A DNA stretch of 55,981 bases from Opitutia bacterium (GTDB lineage Bacteria; Verrucomicrobiota; Verrucomicrobiia; Opitutales; Opitutaceae): contig CANJIU010000060.1 in NCBI GenBank assembly GCA_947474365.1, positions 1 to 55,981 of the forward strand, in the 5' to 3' direction. This document shows, one piece after another, positions 16,946-25,821 of the stretch. Every line of letters starts with the position of its first letter. Positions within the stretch are counted from its first letter, which is position 1. Both the position numbers and the translations under genes were made by a program. The notes below the pieces were generated by a model. It was not told the DNA's origin and did not search any database. It saw only the letters and a program-made list of their open reading frames with translations.

Positions 16946-19008
16946 AGGGGCAAATTCGTTCGTGCCGCGTTGTCCTTCGGGGCTGCGGATGGCGGAATGA
17001 AGGGAAAATCGTCGGTGCGGAAGGGCGCGGCGGGCAGGCCGGCCTGGTTAAAGAGGTTGCAGGTCGGGTTGTCCGCCCACGCGTAGCGCACCGCAATTGG
17101 GGCGGGCACCTGTTCGGACCACACCACGACGGTGGCGCCCTCGATCCGGGCATCTGCCCAGATCCACTTTCGGTCCCTACCGCAAATGGCAAAGCCTTCG
17201 AGCGGACTGCGGGGACGGTTGCGGACGAGCGGGGCGGTTTTGTTGGCCTTGGCGATTACGTCGTACGTGGCAGGCACTTCCTTGGCGACGAGTCCGCCTG
17301 CTAGGTTGTCGAAGGAGAGACGGATGCTATTCCCCTCGAACTTCATCGAGGCGTAGGTCGGGCCGGAATGTGGGATGCCGCGGCCATACGTTTTGGTCAG
17401 CGCGATTCGGGCAAGGCGTTCACCAGTGATGGGCTTGCTCTGCGGATGGATGTCCTCGGATTCGCCGGTGTCGATGAGCACGGCCATGCCGGTGTTGGGT
17501 ACGGAGAGCGCCATCAATTGGGCCTCGCGCAGTTCGGCCCATTGGCTCTCGCCCGGTTCCGTGGTCTTGTTTTTGAAACTCGCGAGCTGGCAGAAATAGA
17601 AGGGTATGTCGTCCTGCTGCCAGTGCTGCCGCCAATCCTGGATTAGCAGGGGGAAGGTGGTGCGGTAGGCCGTGGCGTTCAGGACGTTTGATTCGCCCTG
17701 GTACCAGAGCACGCCGCGGATGGCATACGGCAGGATGGGATGCACCATGCCGTTGAAGAGCCTGCCCGGCAGGACGTGCTGGCCGGTGAGCGGCGGGACC
17801 GCCTTTTTTGCGACGGGATCGAGCGGAGGCAGCGTGTACTCCGCTTTCGCCTTCCAGCCGCCTAGGATCTTCGTGGTGCCCACGCTGGGAAACCAACTGA
17901 ACCCGGGCGGCTCCGCCGGAGCAAAAATGCGCACGGCGAGTTGATTCACGCCCTCCGTCAAGAGCGTGGGAGGAATCAGATAGTGGCGCACGCTGATCAG
18001 ACCGGTGAAGTTGTCCAGGGTGCGCTCGCCGATGAGCGTGCCGTTCCAATACACCCGATCAAACTGCGCCGAGGGACCGAACTGCAGCACCTGCGCCGCG
18101 TCGGTCTGACGCGCGGGCAGCACGACTTCCTTGCGAAACCAGAACGCGCCGAGCGTTGGCAACGAGGGATCGGACGCCGGACCGCTGTCCTTCACCACCA
18201 CCCAGCCATCTTCCCGCGACACCGGCCCGGTGGTGAATCGCGCCACCTCGCCGGGAGCGCGGTCCTCGCGCTGCGTTCGCTTCAACCAATCGCGGAAGGC
18301 CTGCTTGTTGCGCTCGCTCATGGCGTTCATGTTCTTCGCGCTGGCGGCCAGTTCGGGCACGCTGGCGAGTGAGGTCGGACTGATCCACGGCTCCACCTTC
18401 GATCCACCCCAGCACACCTTGATCAGGCCCACGGGCGTCTGCAGCTCACGCTGGAGAGTTTTGGCGAAGTAGTATCCCGCCGCGATGAAATCCTCCGTGG
18501 TGCCAGGCCGCGCCACGGTCCAATAGCCCTGGACATCGTCCGCCGGGGCATCGGCGGAAGGATTCTTCAACACGTGGAACTGGCGTAGCGCCGGGTTCGC
18601 GGACGCTTCGATCTCGGCGGTCGCGCTCGGTATAGACTTCAAGTCGAACTCCATGTTCGACTGCCCCCCGCCCGCCCAGACTTCGCCCACGATGACATCT
18701 GCGACCTTCACGGTGCGGTTCGCGGACAGCGATTTCACGATCAATTCGCGGGAGTCAGCGCTGGCTTCGAGAGCGTCGAGCGTGACGAGCCATTTGCCGT
18801 CCGTCCCGGCTTTGGCGGTCTTGCTTTGCCCCGCGAACTCCACCGCCACCCGTTCGCCCGCATCGGCCCAGCCCCACACCGGCAGCGCCTTCCCGCTTTG
18901 CAGCACCGCGTGATCGGAGAAGATCGAGGGGAGTTTTAGCTCGGCGGCGCACAGCGCGGCCCACGGCACGAGCAACAGGGCGATGAGCGCAGAGCGTCGA
19001 ACGTTCAT
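16942..19008 (-). CDS. Sialate O-acetylesterase family protein
   Basis: This 688-residue SGNH-type esterase is predicted to remove O-acetyl groups from a glycan. It has a signal peptide (MNVRRSALIALLLVPWAALC), and then the family start LPSIFSDHAVLQSGKALPVWG. The catalytic block GQSNM is at residues 115-119, with Ser117 the likely nucleophile. The Asp-His pair is in ESEDIHPQSK near the C-terminus. A galactose-binding-like insert at about 270-370 (LGAFWFRKEVVLP, FDRVYWNGTLIG) splits the catalytic domain, as in other members. The family name comes from sialic acid, but bacterial members also act on xylan and other glycans. The start at 19008 overlaps the stop of the upstream gene as ATGA. Confidence 0.92.
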   Translation of the reverse strand: MNVRRSALIALLLVPWAALCAAELKLPSIFSDHAVLQSGKALPVWGWADAGERVAVEFAGQSKTAKAGTDGKWLVTLDALEASADSRELIVKSLSANRTVKVADVIVGEVWAGGGQSNMEFDLKSIPSATAEIEASANPALRQFHVLKNPSADAPADDVQGYWTVARPGTTEDFIAAGYYFAKTLQRELQTPVGLIKVCWGGSKVEPWISPTSLASVPELAASAKNMNAMSERNKQAFRDWLKRTQREDRAPGEVARFTTGPVSREDGWVVVKDSGPASDPSLPTLGAFWFRKEVVLPARQTDAAQVLQFGPSAQFDRVYWNGTLIGERTLDNFTGLISVRHYLIPPTLLTEGVNQLAVRIFAPAEPPGFSWFPSVGTTKILGGWKAKAEYTLPPLDPVAKKAVPPLTGQHVLPGRLFNGMVHPILPYAIRGVLWYQGESNVLNATAYRTTFPLLIQDWRQHWQQDDIPFYFCQLASFKNKTTEPGESQWAELREAQLMALSVPNTGMAVLIDTGESEDIHPQSKPITGERLARIALTKTYGRGIPHSGPTYASMKFEGNSIRLSFDNLAGGLVAKEVPATYDVIAKANKTAPLVRNRPRSPLEGFAICGRDRKWIWADARIEGATVVVWSEQVPAPIAVRYAWADNPTCNLFNQAGLPAAPFRTDDFPFIPPSAAPKDNAARTNLPL

Positions 19009-19940
19009 TTCGAGGTTCGAAGGCCTGACGCGCCCGCCGGGGCGGCGGGCTCCTGCGGCTTCGGCCCGCCTGAGCCGGGCTGACGCAGTTCCCTTTGAAT
19101 CCACTCGAGGCCTTGCAAGTTGCCCTTGATCCCCTCGGCGGCGTCGAGATTGCCGCGTTCGTGGATGACGCCGATCGGGCCGCGCCAGCCGCTCGCTACG
19201 ACGACACGGACCATTGCCAGTTCTGACTCGTCGGAGCCGATGAAGCGCACGCCGGGATACTGCGTGGTGTCGGCCCTCATGCCGTTGAGATTCACCGCGA
19301 GCAGATAGGGCTGCATGCGTTTGAACAGCGCGGGGAATTCCGCCAGTGAGCCGCGCCAGTGGTGGAAATTGAAGACGATGCCGACGTTTGTCAGCCCGTC
19401 GCGGCGCAGTCGCTCGATGATGGCGATTTGATGATCCTGCTCCTCAAACCACGGTTCGCGATGATTGTAGAGCCCCACTTTGCAGCCGAGCGCCGTCGCC
19501 TCTTCCGCGATGGGCCGGATGCGCGCCGCCTCGGCTTCGATTCGCTCGGCATCGTTCGTCACCGTGATGGTGCGTGATCCACAAACCCAGAACTCCGGAT
19601 GGATGCCGTGGCGCTTGATGGCATCGAGGATTTTTTGATTTCGAGTTGGATACCACCACGCGGTGATCTCGATGCCATGCTTCTGCATCGCCTCAATTTC
19701 GGCGTCGAAGGTCGGGACGTGTTCGGCGCGCCAATCGTAGGCGAGCTTGGTCAAACCAAGCTCCTGCAACATCTGCGCCCGTTCCTCGGGGCCGCGCTTC
19801 TTCGCATCGTAAGGCACGATCCACAACGCGGCGATGTTCTTGCGGTCGAACAGCGACGGGGTCTCCGCCGCAGTGGCCCACGGCGGTGCGAGCAAAACGG
19901 CCGCCAGGAGGCAGAGGTGAACGAGGGGAATTTTTTTCAT
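19005..19940 (-). CDS. Sugar phosphate isomerase/epimerase-like TIM barrel protein
   Basis: The 311-residue product has a signal peptide (KKIPLVHLCLLAAVLLAPP) and a xylose-isomerase-like TIM barrel. Visible barrel segments are EITAWWYPTRNQKILDAIK, KVGLYNHREPWFEEQDHQ and VGIVFNFHHWRG. His and Glu residues in these segments could bind a metal. Exported members are common in Planctomycetota and Verrucomicrobiota and their reactions are mostly unknown. It is the first gene of the ATGA-linked operon that runs to the TonB receptor. ATG 19940 was chosen for the signal peptide, and the frame upstream of it is low in recognisable sequence. Confidence 0.85.
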   Translation of the reverse strand: MKKIPLVHLCLLAAVLLAPPWATAAETPSLFDRKNIAALWIVPYDAKKRGPEERAQMLQELGLTKLAYDWRAEHVPTFDAEIEAMQKHGIEITAWWYPTRNQKILDAIKRHGIHPEFWVCGSRTITVTNDAERIEAEAARIRPIAEEATALGCKVGLYNHREPWFEEQDHQIAIIERLRRDGLTNVGIVFNFHHWRGSLAEFPALFKRMQPYLLAVNLNGMRADTTQYPGVRFIGSDESELAMVRVVVASGWRGPIGVIHERGNLDAAEGIKGNLQGLEWIQRELRQPGSGGPKPQEPAAPAGASGLRTSK

Positions 19941-20611
19941 GTTGGGAGTTTTCGAGAATGAGCGGCCGGAACTTCTCCGCGTGGGCAAGGCGGCCGAAAC
20001 CCACGCATCGCCGGTGGGTCCGCCGAGCCTGCCTCCGCTGGTCATCGCGATCACGACAAATTGGCGGCCGTTTCCCCCGGTGTTCGTCGGCGCGCGGTGC
20101 CGTGAAAGGGTTTCGGCCGCCCAAAGGTCCCTCCTGGTTTCGACGGAAGACGCCCACCTTGGTTTGTCGCTGGTGGCGGAGCCGTGCGTTCGCCCGCAAC
20201 CTTCACAACCGCGCCCCCGAAATTCCCCATGCCGATCATGGGCGGGCTGGCAGAGGGATTGGCGCGTCGCGGCGTTCATTTCCCGCTCCATCAACGAGCT
20301 GCCCGTTGGTGATGACCGCGGTACCGGTGGATGCTTTCATAGTGGGCCGGAAACGATTTTCAAGGCGGGTGTGAGCCAGGTTGCGGGCAACAGTTTACGT
20401 GGAGTTCCGCGTCCGAGATTGAATCCGCACGACAATTTTGTGTACAAAAGCGCCAACGGGCATTTTCCCATGGCCGGAAAAGTCATGTGGAGTTGGCGCG
20501 AAAATGACCGCACCTTTTTGACCTGCCCTTTGCGCCACGATCCGCATTTTAGCGACTGCGATCGCGCTGGCCGCCATTCGGAAAACCAACGACAAAATTA
20601 CTCTCGCCCGC
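19941..20611. other. Intergenic region between the carbohydrate operon and the AraC gene
   Basis: These 671 bases separate two divergent units and I see no convincing gene in them. A plus-strand frame spans most of the region but has no start signal, no homology I recognise and a composition like a shadow frame. The right-hand end, nearest the AraC gene, has a cluster of inverted repeats at 20436-20499 in a locally AT-richer context. Confidence 0.55.
20436..20499. promoter_or_regulatory. Cluster of inverted repeats, candidate operators
   Basis: Three inverted repeats lie within 64 bases. TTTTGT at 20436 pairs with ACAAAA at 20444, separated by two bases. GCGCCAAC at 20450-20457 pairs with GTTGGCGC at 20492-20499. 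Inside that, TTTTCC at 20463-20468 pairs with GGAAAA at 20476-20481. They lie 113-176 bases before the AraC start and upstream of the divergent operon. They could bind the AraC or LacI regulators, or the last two could form one RNA hairpin. No binding has been shown. Confidence 0.45.
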
Positions 20612-21355
20612 ATGAAAACGGACCAGCCCTTGCTCTGTGAATTCTTCGGCCAACTCGGCACCGAACACGGTCAGCAGTTGTTCGACGCGTTGCCCGACGT
20701 CCGCTTCTTCATCAAGAACACCCGCGGCGTTTATGTGCACGCCAGCCGCGTCATGCATCTCGCGCATGGTTTTGCCGATCCCAGCAGTGTGGTGGGCCGC
20801 ACCGACCATGATTTCATCCCCGCCTACCTGGCTGATCACTACACCCGCGACGATCGGAGTGTGCTCGCGGGCCGGGAAATCTGGGGTCGGGTGGAGCAGG
20901 TCCTTCGCCATCCCCATCTGCCCGACTGGCATGTGACGTCCAAAATCCCGCTGCGCGGGAAGAACGGCCGCATTGTCGGACTGGCGGGCGTTTCGCGCGA
21001 TCTCCGGAAGACGCTCAAGACCGCCACGCCGTTCAAACAGCTTTCGCCGGTGCTCGACCACATCCACGAACACTTCAATTCGCCGATCGAGATCGAGACA
21101 TTCGCGCGGCTGACGGGGATGTCGCCGCGAAGTTTTCAGCGGCACTTCAAGACGGCGTTTCAAGTCACGCCCTCCGCCTACGTCCGACAGTTCCGGGTGG
21201 GCAAAGCCTGCCAGATGTTGATCGAAACCAACGAAACGATCACGACGATTGCCCAGGCAGTGGGGTTCAGCGATCACAGCCATCTCGTGCGCGCGTTCAC
21301 GCGGGCAATGCACCTGACGCCCGGAGCCTATCGCACACGTTACGGCGCGCGTTGA
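20612..21355 (+). CDS. AraC-family regulator with an N-terminal PAS domain
   Basis: The 247-residue product has a PAS-like sensor at about residues 17-130 (LPDVRFFIKNTRGVYVHAS, VVGRTDHDFIPAYLADHY, IVGLAGVSRDLRK). Two helix-turn-helix units of the AraC type are at about 150-247 (FARLTGMSPRSFQRHFK and IAQAVGFSDHSHLVRAFTR). PAS-AraC fusions of this kind, with the D-x-x-F-x-P-x-x-A motif, occur next to carbohydrate genes in Verrucomicrobiota. It is divergent from the sulfatase/acetylesterase operon and so is a likely activator of it. The ligand is unknown. Confidence 0.9.
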   Translation: MKTDQPLLCEFFGQLGTEHGQQLFDALPDVRFFIKNTRGVYVHASRVMHLAHGFADPSSVVGRTDHDFIPAYLADHYTRDDRSVLAGREIWGRVEQVLRHPHLPDWHVTSKIPLRGKNGRIVGLAGVSRDLRKTLKTATPFKQLSPVLDHIHEHFNSPIEIETFARLTGMSPRSFQRHFKTAFQVTPSAYVRQFRVGKACQMLIETNETITTIAQAVGFSDHSHLVRAFTRAMHLTPGAYRTRYGAR

Positions 21356-21561
21356 AAGCGTTCATTTTTTTCGCACTCAGAACGGGAGGCGACCGGAGAG
21401 TGCGGGCGGAAAAATTGGGGCCTCCGCTTCGTGCTTGGCCAGCGATTTACGGGGTGTTTCCACTGCTCCGGACATTTCTCATCGGGGCCTTGTCGTCTCA
21501 ACCTGGACTTGTCGGTCCTGCTGCGATCGGTAGGATGGGCCGCATCCCTCTCGGGAAAACG

Positions 21562-21879
21562 ATGGCCACGATTTCAGAAAAGGACTGGCGGTATCTGCGG
21601 AGCGTCCAAGCGGAGATGCTCGATGAGCTTTCGCGGCGGATTAACGACGAAGTGCGGCAGGTGCTGGCGAGCGCGGATTTCACCGAAAACGAGAAGCGGG
21701 GGAAAATTTACGACGTGGTCACGCGCCGCGATCGAATCGTCGCCGACTGTTTTGACGGCTGGAGCCGGAGCCGAATCATCGAGCATTGCTGGATACTGCG
21801 AAAGCACGGCTTGTTGAAAGCCGAGCACCTGGCGAAGCTCGATCCGCAGACGCAGAAAGCGATCATGCCGTTTGGCTGA
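21562..21879 (+). CDS. Small conserved-looking protein of unknown function
   Basis: The 105-residue product starts MATISEKDWRYLRSVQAEM and appears all-helical and strongly charged. It includes RRINDEVRQVLASADFTENE and DGWSRSRIIEHCWILRKHGL. There is no signal peptide or membrane segment. The frame stays open upstream to 21352, but that part looks non-coding, and the ATG at 21562 gives a compact protein. I do not recognise the family. It lies between the AraC gene and argC, 176 bases before argC, in the same direction. Confidence 0.65.
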   Translation: MATISEKDWRYLRSVQAEMLDELSRRINDEVRQVLASADFTENEKRGKIYDVVTRRDRIVADCFDGWSRSRIIEHCWILRKHGLLKAEHLAKLDPQTQKAIMPFG

Positions 21880-22055
21880 GGAAGACTGAGCGGTTCGGTG
21901 CCCGCATCGGCTTGTGCGCAGGCCGGCGGGCAGAGAGTCGTTCTTCAGGTGGAGTCTCCCACTGGCCGGACCACGCCGAAAAATCTGCCCCGCTGTAGTG
22001 GTTGGCGAAAAATCGAACTGGATTCCCAGTCCGAGCTGCGCGAGGGTGATCCGCT

Positions 22056-23081
22056 ATGAAAGTCGGAATCGTTGGTGCGTCCGGTTACTCCGGAGAAGTC
22101 TTGGTCAAACTCCTGCTCGGCCATCCGCGGGTCACGCTCGCGGCGGTGACGTCGCGCAGCCAGGCGGGCAAGGCGCTCGCCACCGTCATTCCGTCGGTCC
22201 GAGGTGCGGACCAGGGACTGAAGTTCACCGACTCCGATCCGGCGGCGCTCGCGGCGGGCGACATCGATCTTTTCTTCCTGGCCCTGCCGCACGGTGCAGC
22301 AGCGACCTACGCCAAGGCGCTGGTCGCTGCCGGCAAGCGGGTCATCGACCTGAGCGCGGACTTCCGCATCGCCGACTTGGCCACCTACCAGAAATACTAC
22401 GGCGAACACCATGCCCCGGACCTGTTGCCGTCGGCGCGGTTTGTTCTGCCGGAATTGACCGCACCCGGGTGGAAGTCCGAGGTGAAACTGGTCGCGGCCC
22501 CCGGGTGTTATCCGACGAGCATCCTGGTTCCGCTCGTGCCGTTGCTGAAGGCCGGTGTGGTCACGCGGGAGCACATTGTCGTCAATTCCTACAGCGGCGT
22601 GAGCGGGGCCGGCAAGAAGGCGGAAGAGATGTACCTCTACGTCGAGCGGGCCGAGAGCATCAAGGCCTACGGCCTGGTCAAGCACCGGCACCTCGCGGAA
22701 GTCGAGGAGCAGCTGGCGCTCCTCACCGGCGCCAAGACGATTATCCAGTTCAACCCGCACCTCGCGCCGATGCGGCGCGGCATCGCGACGACGATCACGG
22801 TGCCGGCGGCGAAGGGGGCGACGATTGAACAGCTTTACGCGGCGTGGAACGGAACCTACGGCGGCCGGCCGTTTGTGCAGGTGCTGCCGACGGGCGAGAC
22901 CCCGGACACGGCTCATGTCGTCGGGACCAACCGCGTCGACATGTCTGCCGTGCTCGACCCGCGCACGGGAAATTTCGTGATCACCGCCGCGGAGGACAAT
23001 CTGGTGAAGGGCGCCAGCGGTCAGGCCGTCCAGATCATGAACCTCTGGTGCGGCTTCGAGGAAACGGCCGGCTTGGTCTGA
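22056..23081 (+). CDS. argC: N-acetyl-gamma-glutamyl-phosphate reductase
   Basis: ArgC reduces N-acetylglutamyl 5-phosphate to the semialdehyde with NADPH, the third step of arginine synthesis. The 341-residue length is normal. The dinucleotide-binding motif GASGYSGEVLVKLL is at residues 7-20. The catalytic cysteine is Cys151 in AAPGCYPTS, and GVSGAGKKAEEM and KHRHLAEVEEQL are family motifs. It is followed on the same strand by the homospermidine synthase gene 90 bases later. The other arginine genes lie within the next 10 kb. Confidence 0.97.
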   Translation: MKVGIVGASGYSGEVLVKLLLGHPRVTLAAVTSRSQAGKALATVIPSVRGADQGLKFTDSDPAALAAGDIDLFFLALPHGAAATYAKALVAAGKRVIDLSADFRIADLATYQKYYGEHHAPDLLPSARFVLPELTAPGWKSEVKLVAAPGCYPTSILVPLVPLLKAGVVTREHIVVNSYSGVSGAGKKAEEMYLYVERAESIKAYGLVKHRHLAEVEEQLALLTGAKTIIQFNPHLAPMRRGIATTITVPAAKGATIEQLYAAWNGTYGGRPFVQVLPTGETPDTAHVVGTNRVDMSAVLDPRTGNFVITAAEDNLVKGASGQAVQIMNLWCGFEETAGLV

Positions 23082-23171
23082 ATTCACGCGCATCCGCGAA
23101 TCGTCACCTAAAAACTCTTGTCTCTCGGTGCGCGGCTCTCGCACAGTGCACGTCTTATCACTCACCCATCC

Positions 23172-24629
23172 ATGATCGAATTCAACAAACGCATCCTCTT
23201 CGTTGGCTACGGCGCAGTCGCCGAGTGCACGCTCCCGATTCTTTTCAAGCACATCAAGGTGCCGGCGAAAAACGTGACGGTGATGGATTTTGAGGATCGC
23301 TCCGCGAAGCTCAAGCCGTGGACCGAGACCGGCGTCCGCTTCGTGCGCGATCGGGTGACCGAGGAAAACATGGCCACGCTGCTCGCCAAGCACGTCGGCC
23401 CGGGAGATCTCCTGATCGATCTCGCGTGGAACATCGACGCGATCGAAATTCTCCAGTGGTGCCACGACCACGGCGTCCGCTACATCAACACGTCGACCGA
23501 GCTCTGGGATCCGTATGCCGGCGGCAAGAAGCAGCACCCGACCGAAAAGACGCTGTACTGGCGCCACATGAATCTGCGCCGCCGCCTGGCGAAGTGGAAG
23601 CAGAAGGGCCCGACCGCCGTCATCGAGCACGGCGCGAATCCCGGACTCATCTCGCACTTTGTGAAACAAGGCTTGATCGACATCGGCGAGAGCCTGATCG
23701 CCGACAAGAAGGTGAAGGCGAAGGCCGCCGAGCAAATCACCGAGCTGATCAAGACGCGTCAGTTCAACCATCTCTCCCGCGCCGTCGGCGTGAAGGTCAT
23801 CCACTGCTCCGAGCGCGACACGCAGATCACCGACAAGCCGAAGCAGGTCGACGAGTTCGTGAACACGTGGAGCATCGAGGGCTTCCGCGAAGAGGGCACC
23901 ACCACGGCCGAGATGGGCTGGGGCACGCACGAAAAGACACTCCCGAAGAACGCGTTTCGCCACAAGGAAGGCCCGCAGAACCAAATCTGCCTCGCGCAGA
24001 TGGGCATCAACACCTGGGTCCGTTCCTGGGTGCCCGACTACAACATCCTCGGCATGGTCGTCCGCCACGGCGAGGCTTTCACCATCTCCGACAAGCTCAC
24101 CGTCTGGGAGGGCAAGAAGGCCGTGTATCGCCCGACGATGCACTATGCGTATTGCTGCTGCGACGAGGCGATTGCCTCGCTCAACGAAATGCGCGGCTAC
24201 AACTACAAGTTGAACGCCAACCAGCGCATCATGAACGACGAGATCACCGGCGGCGCCGACATCCTCGGCGCTTTGCTCATGGGTCACGCGTACAATTCGT
24301 GGTGGATCGGCTCCGATCTGACCATCGAGGAATCCCGCCGCCTCGTGCCGCACCAGAATGCCACCACGATGCAGGTCGCGATCTCCGTGGTCGCCGCCTC
24401 GATGTGGATGATGGAAAATCCCGAGTCGGGTGTCGTAGTGCCGGACGAGCTTCCGCACGACTACATCCTCGGCATCTCCAAGCCCTACCTCGGTCGCTGG
24501 ATCTCCAAGAAGTCCGATTGGACGCCGCTCAAGGAGCGCGACACGACATTCGATAGCTACAACAAGCCGGACCTCGACCGGAAGGATCCTTGGCAGTTCA
24601 AGAACTTCCTCGTGACCGACGCCGGTTGA
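23172..24629 (+). CDS. hss: Homospermidine synthase (bacterial type)
   Basis: The enzyme makes homospermidine from two putrescines (or putrescine and spermidine) with NAD as a bound redox carrier. The 485-residue length fits the bacterial family. The Rossmann motif VGYGAVAECTLP is near the N-terminus. Family-like segments are NTSTELWDPYAGG, IEHGANPGLISHFVKQGL and ITGGADILGALLMGH. A saccharopine-dehydrogenase-like fold is shared with carboxynorspermidine synthase, but the length and the partner ornithine decarboxylase favour homospermidine. ATG 23172 is chosen; the upstream frame start at 23118 adds only unlikely sequence. The decarboxylase gene starts 16 bases after its stop, so the pair is an operon. 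Confidence 0.88.
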   Translation: MIEFNKRILFVGYGAVAECTLPILFKHIKVPAKNVTVMDFEDRSAKLKPWTETGVRFVRDRVTEENMATLLAKHVGPGDLLIDLAWNIDAIEILQWCHDHGVRYINTSTELWDPYAGGKKQHPTEKTLYWRHMNLRRRLAKWKQKGPTAVIEHGANPGLISHFVKQGLIDIGESLIADKKVKAKAAEQITELIKTRQFNHLSRAVGVKVIHCSERDTQITDKPKQVDEFVNTWSIEGFREEGTTTAEMGWGTHEKTLPKNAFRHKEGPQNQICLAQMGINTWVRSWVPDYNILGMVVRHGEAFTISDKLTVWEGKKAVYRPTMHYAYCCCDEAIASLNEMRGYNYKLNANQRIMNDEITGGADILGALLMGHAYNSWWIGSDLTIEESRRLVPHQNATTMQVAISVVAASMWMMENPESGVVVPDELPHDYILGISKPYLGRWISKKSDWTPLKERDTTFDSYNKPDLDRKDPWQFKNFLVTDAG

Positions 24630-24645
24630 CGCCCCGCGACCGCCC

Positions 24646-25800
24646 ATGATCTCCCAGTCCCGCCTGAAGCAACTCGCGAAGGAGCACGGCACCCCGCTGT
24701 TTGTCATCGATCACGACGCGCTGCGGAAGGCGTACCGGGAGTTCCGGCGGCACTTGCCGCGCGTGCAGGTTTATTATGCGGTGAAGGCCAATCCGGATCC
24801 GCTGATCGTCCGCACGCTGTTTCAGGAGGGCGCGAGCTTCGACGTCGCCTCGATGCCGGAGTTCATGATTGTCCACGAGAACATCAAGGACCTGCCGGCG
24901 AAACAGCGGCAGGACTGGATTTGGGACAAGATCATCTACGCCAACCCGACGAAGCCGACGTCGACGCTGGAGGAGCTGAACCAGTACAAGCCCCTCGTCA
25001 CGTTCGACAACGTCGAGGAGATTCACAAAATCAAGAAGCACGCGCCCAACGCGGGTCTCGCACTGCGGCTGAAAGTGCCCAACACCGGCGCGATGGTGGA
25101 GCTGTCGTCCAAGTTTGGCGCTCCTCCCGGAGAAGCGGTCGATCTCATCCTCGAGGCCGACCGCGTCGGGCTCACGGTGGAGGGCATCAGCTTCCACGTC
25201 GGCAGCCAGACGACGAACTTTGACAACTACGTCCAGGCGCTCGCGCTCACGGCGAACATTTTCAAAGAGGCGAAGGATCGCGGCTACACGAAGATGAACC
25301 TGCTCGATATCGGCGGCGGCTTTCCCGCGCCCTACGATTCGAGCGTGCGGCCGTTCCCAGAACTGGCCAAGGTCATCAACACCGAGATCGACCGGCTTTT
25401 CCCGAAGGAGATTCAGGTCCTCGCGGAGCCGGGGCGGTTTCTCGCCGCCGTTTGCGGTACCTCCGTCGCGGAGGTCATCGGCAAGGCGGTGCGCGATGGG
25501 AAGACGAGTTACTACATCAACGACGGCGTCTACCACACCTATTCCGGCGTCATCTTCGATCACTGCAAGTACCCGGTGAAGGCGTTCAAGAAGGGGCCCA
25601 CCAGTCTGAGCTGCGTCTTCGGTCCGACGTGCGACGCCCTCGACGTGATCTCGATGGCGGAAAATCTCCCCAATCTTGAGCGCGGCGACCTCGTCTACAG
25701 CGTCAACATCGGCGCGTACAGCCACGCGAGCGCGACGTACTTCAACGGCTTTCCGCCGGCGAAGGTCGTGCACGAGGGATTTCGCGCCACCAAATCCTGA
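24646..25800 (+). CDS. Ornithine decarboxylase (alanine-racemase fold, PLP)
   Basis: This 384-residue PLP enzyme should convert ornithine to putrescine, the substrate of the homospermidine synthase encoded 16 bases upstream. Lys47 in YYAVKANPDP binds PLP. SFHVGSQ, LLDIGGGFPAP and AEPGRFLAA contact the cofactor. FGPTCDALDV carries the active-site Cys329 and substrate-binding Asp330 of eukaryotic-type ornithine decarboxylases. Diaminopimelate and carboxynorspermidine decarboxylases share the fold, but the motifs YANPTKP, TFDNVEEI and SKFGAPP fit ornithine decarboxylase better. It ends 21 bases from the convergent argJ. Confidence 0.9.
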   Translation: MISQSRLKQLAKEHGTPLFVIDHDALRKAYREFRRHLPRVQVYYAVKANPDPLIVRTLFQEGASFDVASMPEFMIVHENIKDLPAKQRQDWIWDKIIYANPTKPTSTLEELNQYKPLVTFDNVEEIHKIKKHAPNAGLALRLKVPNTGAMVELSSKFGAPPGEAVDLILEADRVGLTVEGISFHVGSQTTNFDNYVQALALTANIFKEAKDRGYTKMNLLDIGGGFPAPYDSSVRPFPELAKVINTEIDRLFPKEIQVLAEPGRFLAAVCGTSVAEVIGKAVRDGKTSYYINDGVYHTYSGVIFDHCKYPVKAFKKGPTSLSCVFGPTCDALDVISMAENLPNLERGDLVYSVNIGAYSHASATYFNGFPPAKVVHEGFRATKS

Positions 25801-25821
25801 TCGGTCGCGATCAGGACTCGG

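Noticed and set aside
19939..20640. A plus-strand gene between the isomerase and AraC genes
   Set aside because: No recognisable family, no ribosome-binding site, and it overlaps the candidate operators and the AraC start.
23172..24629. Saccharopine or carboxynorspermidine dehydrogenase
   Set aside because: The fold is shared, but the length and the adjacent ornithine decarboxylase fit homospermidine synthase better.
21945..24707. A 920-codon open frame on the minus strand opposite argC and homospermidine synthase
   Set aside because: Both plus-strand genes are well supported, and the reverse product is a composition artefact rich in R, H, V and D.
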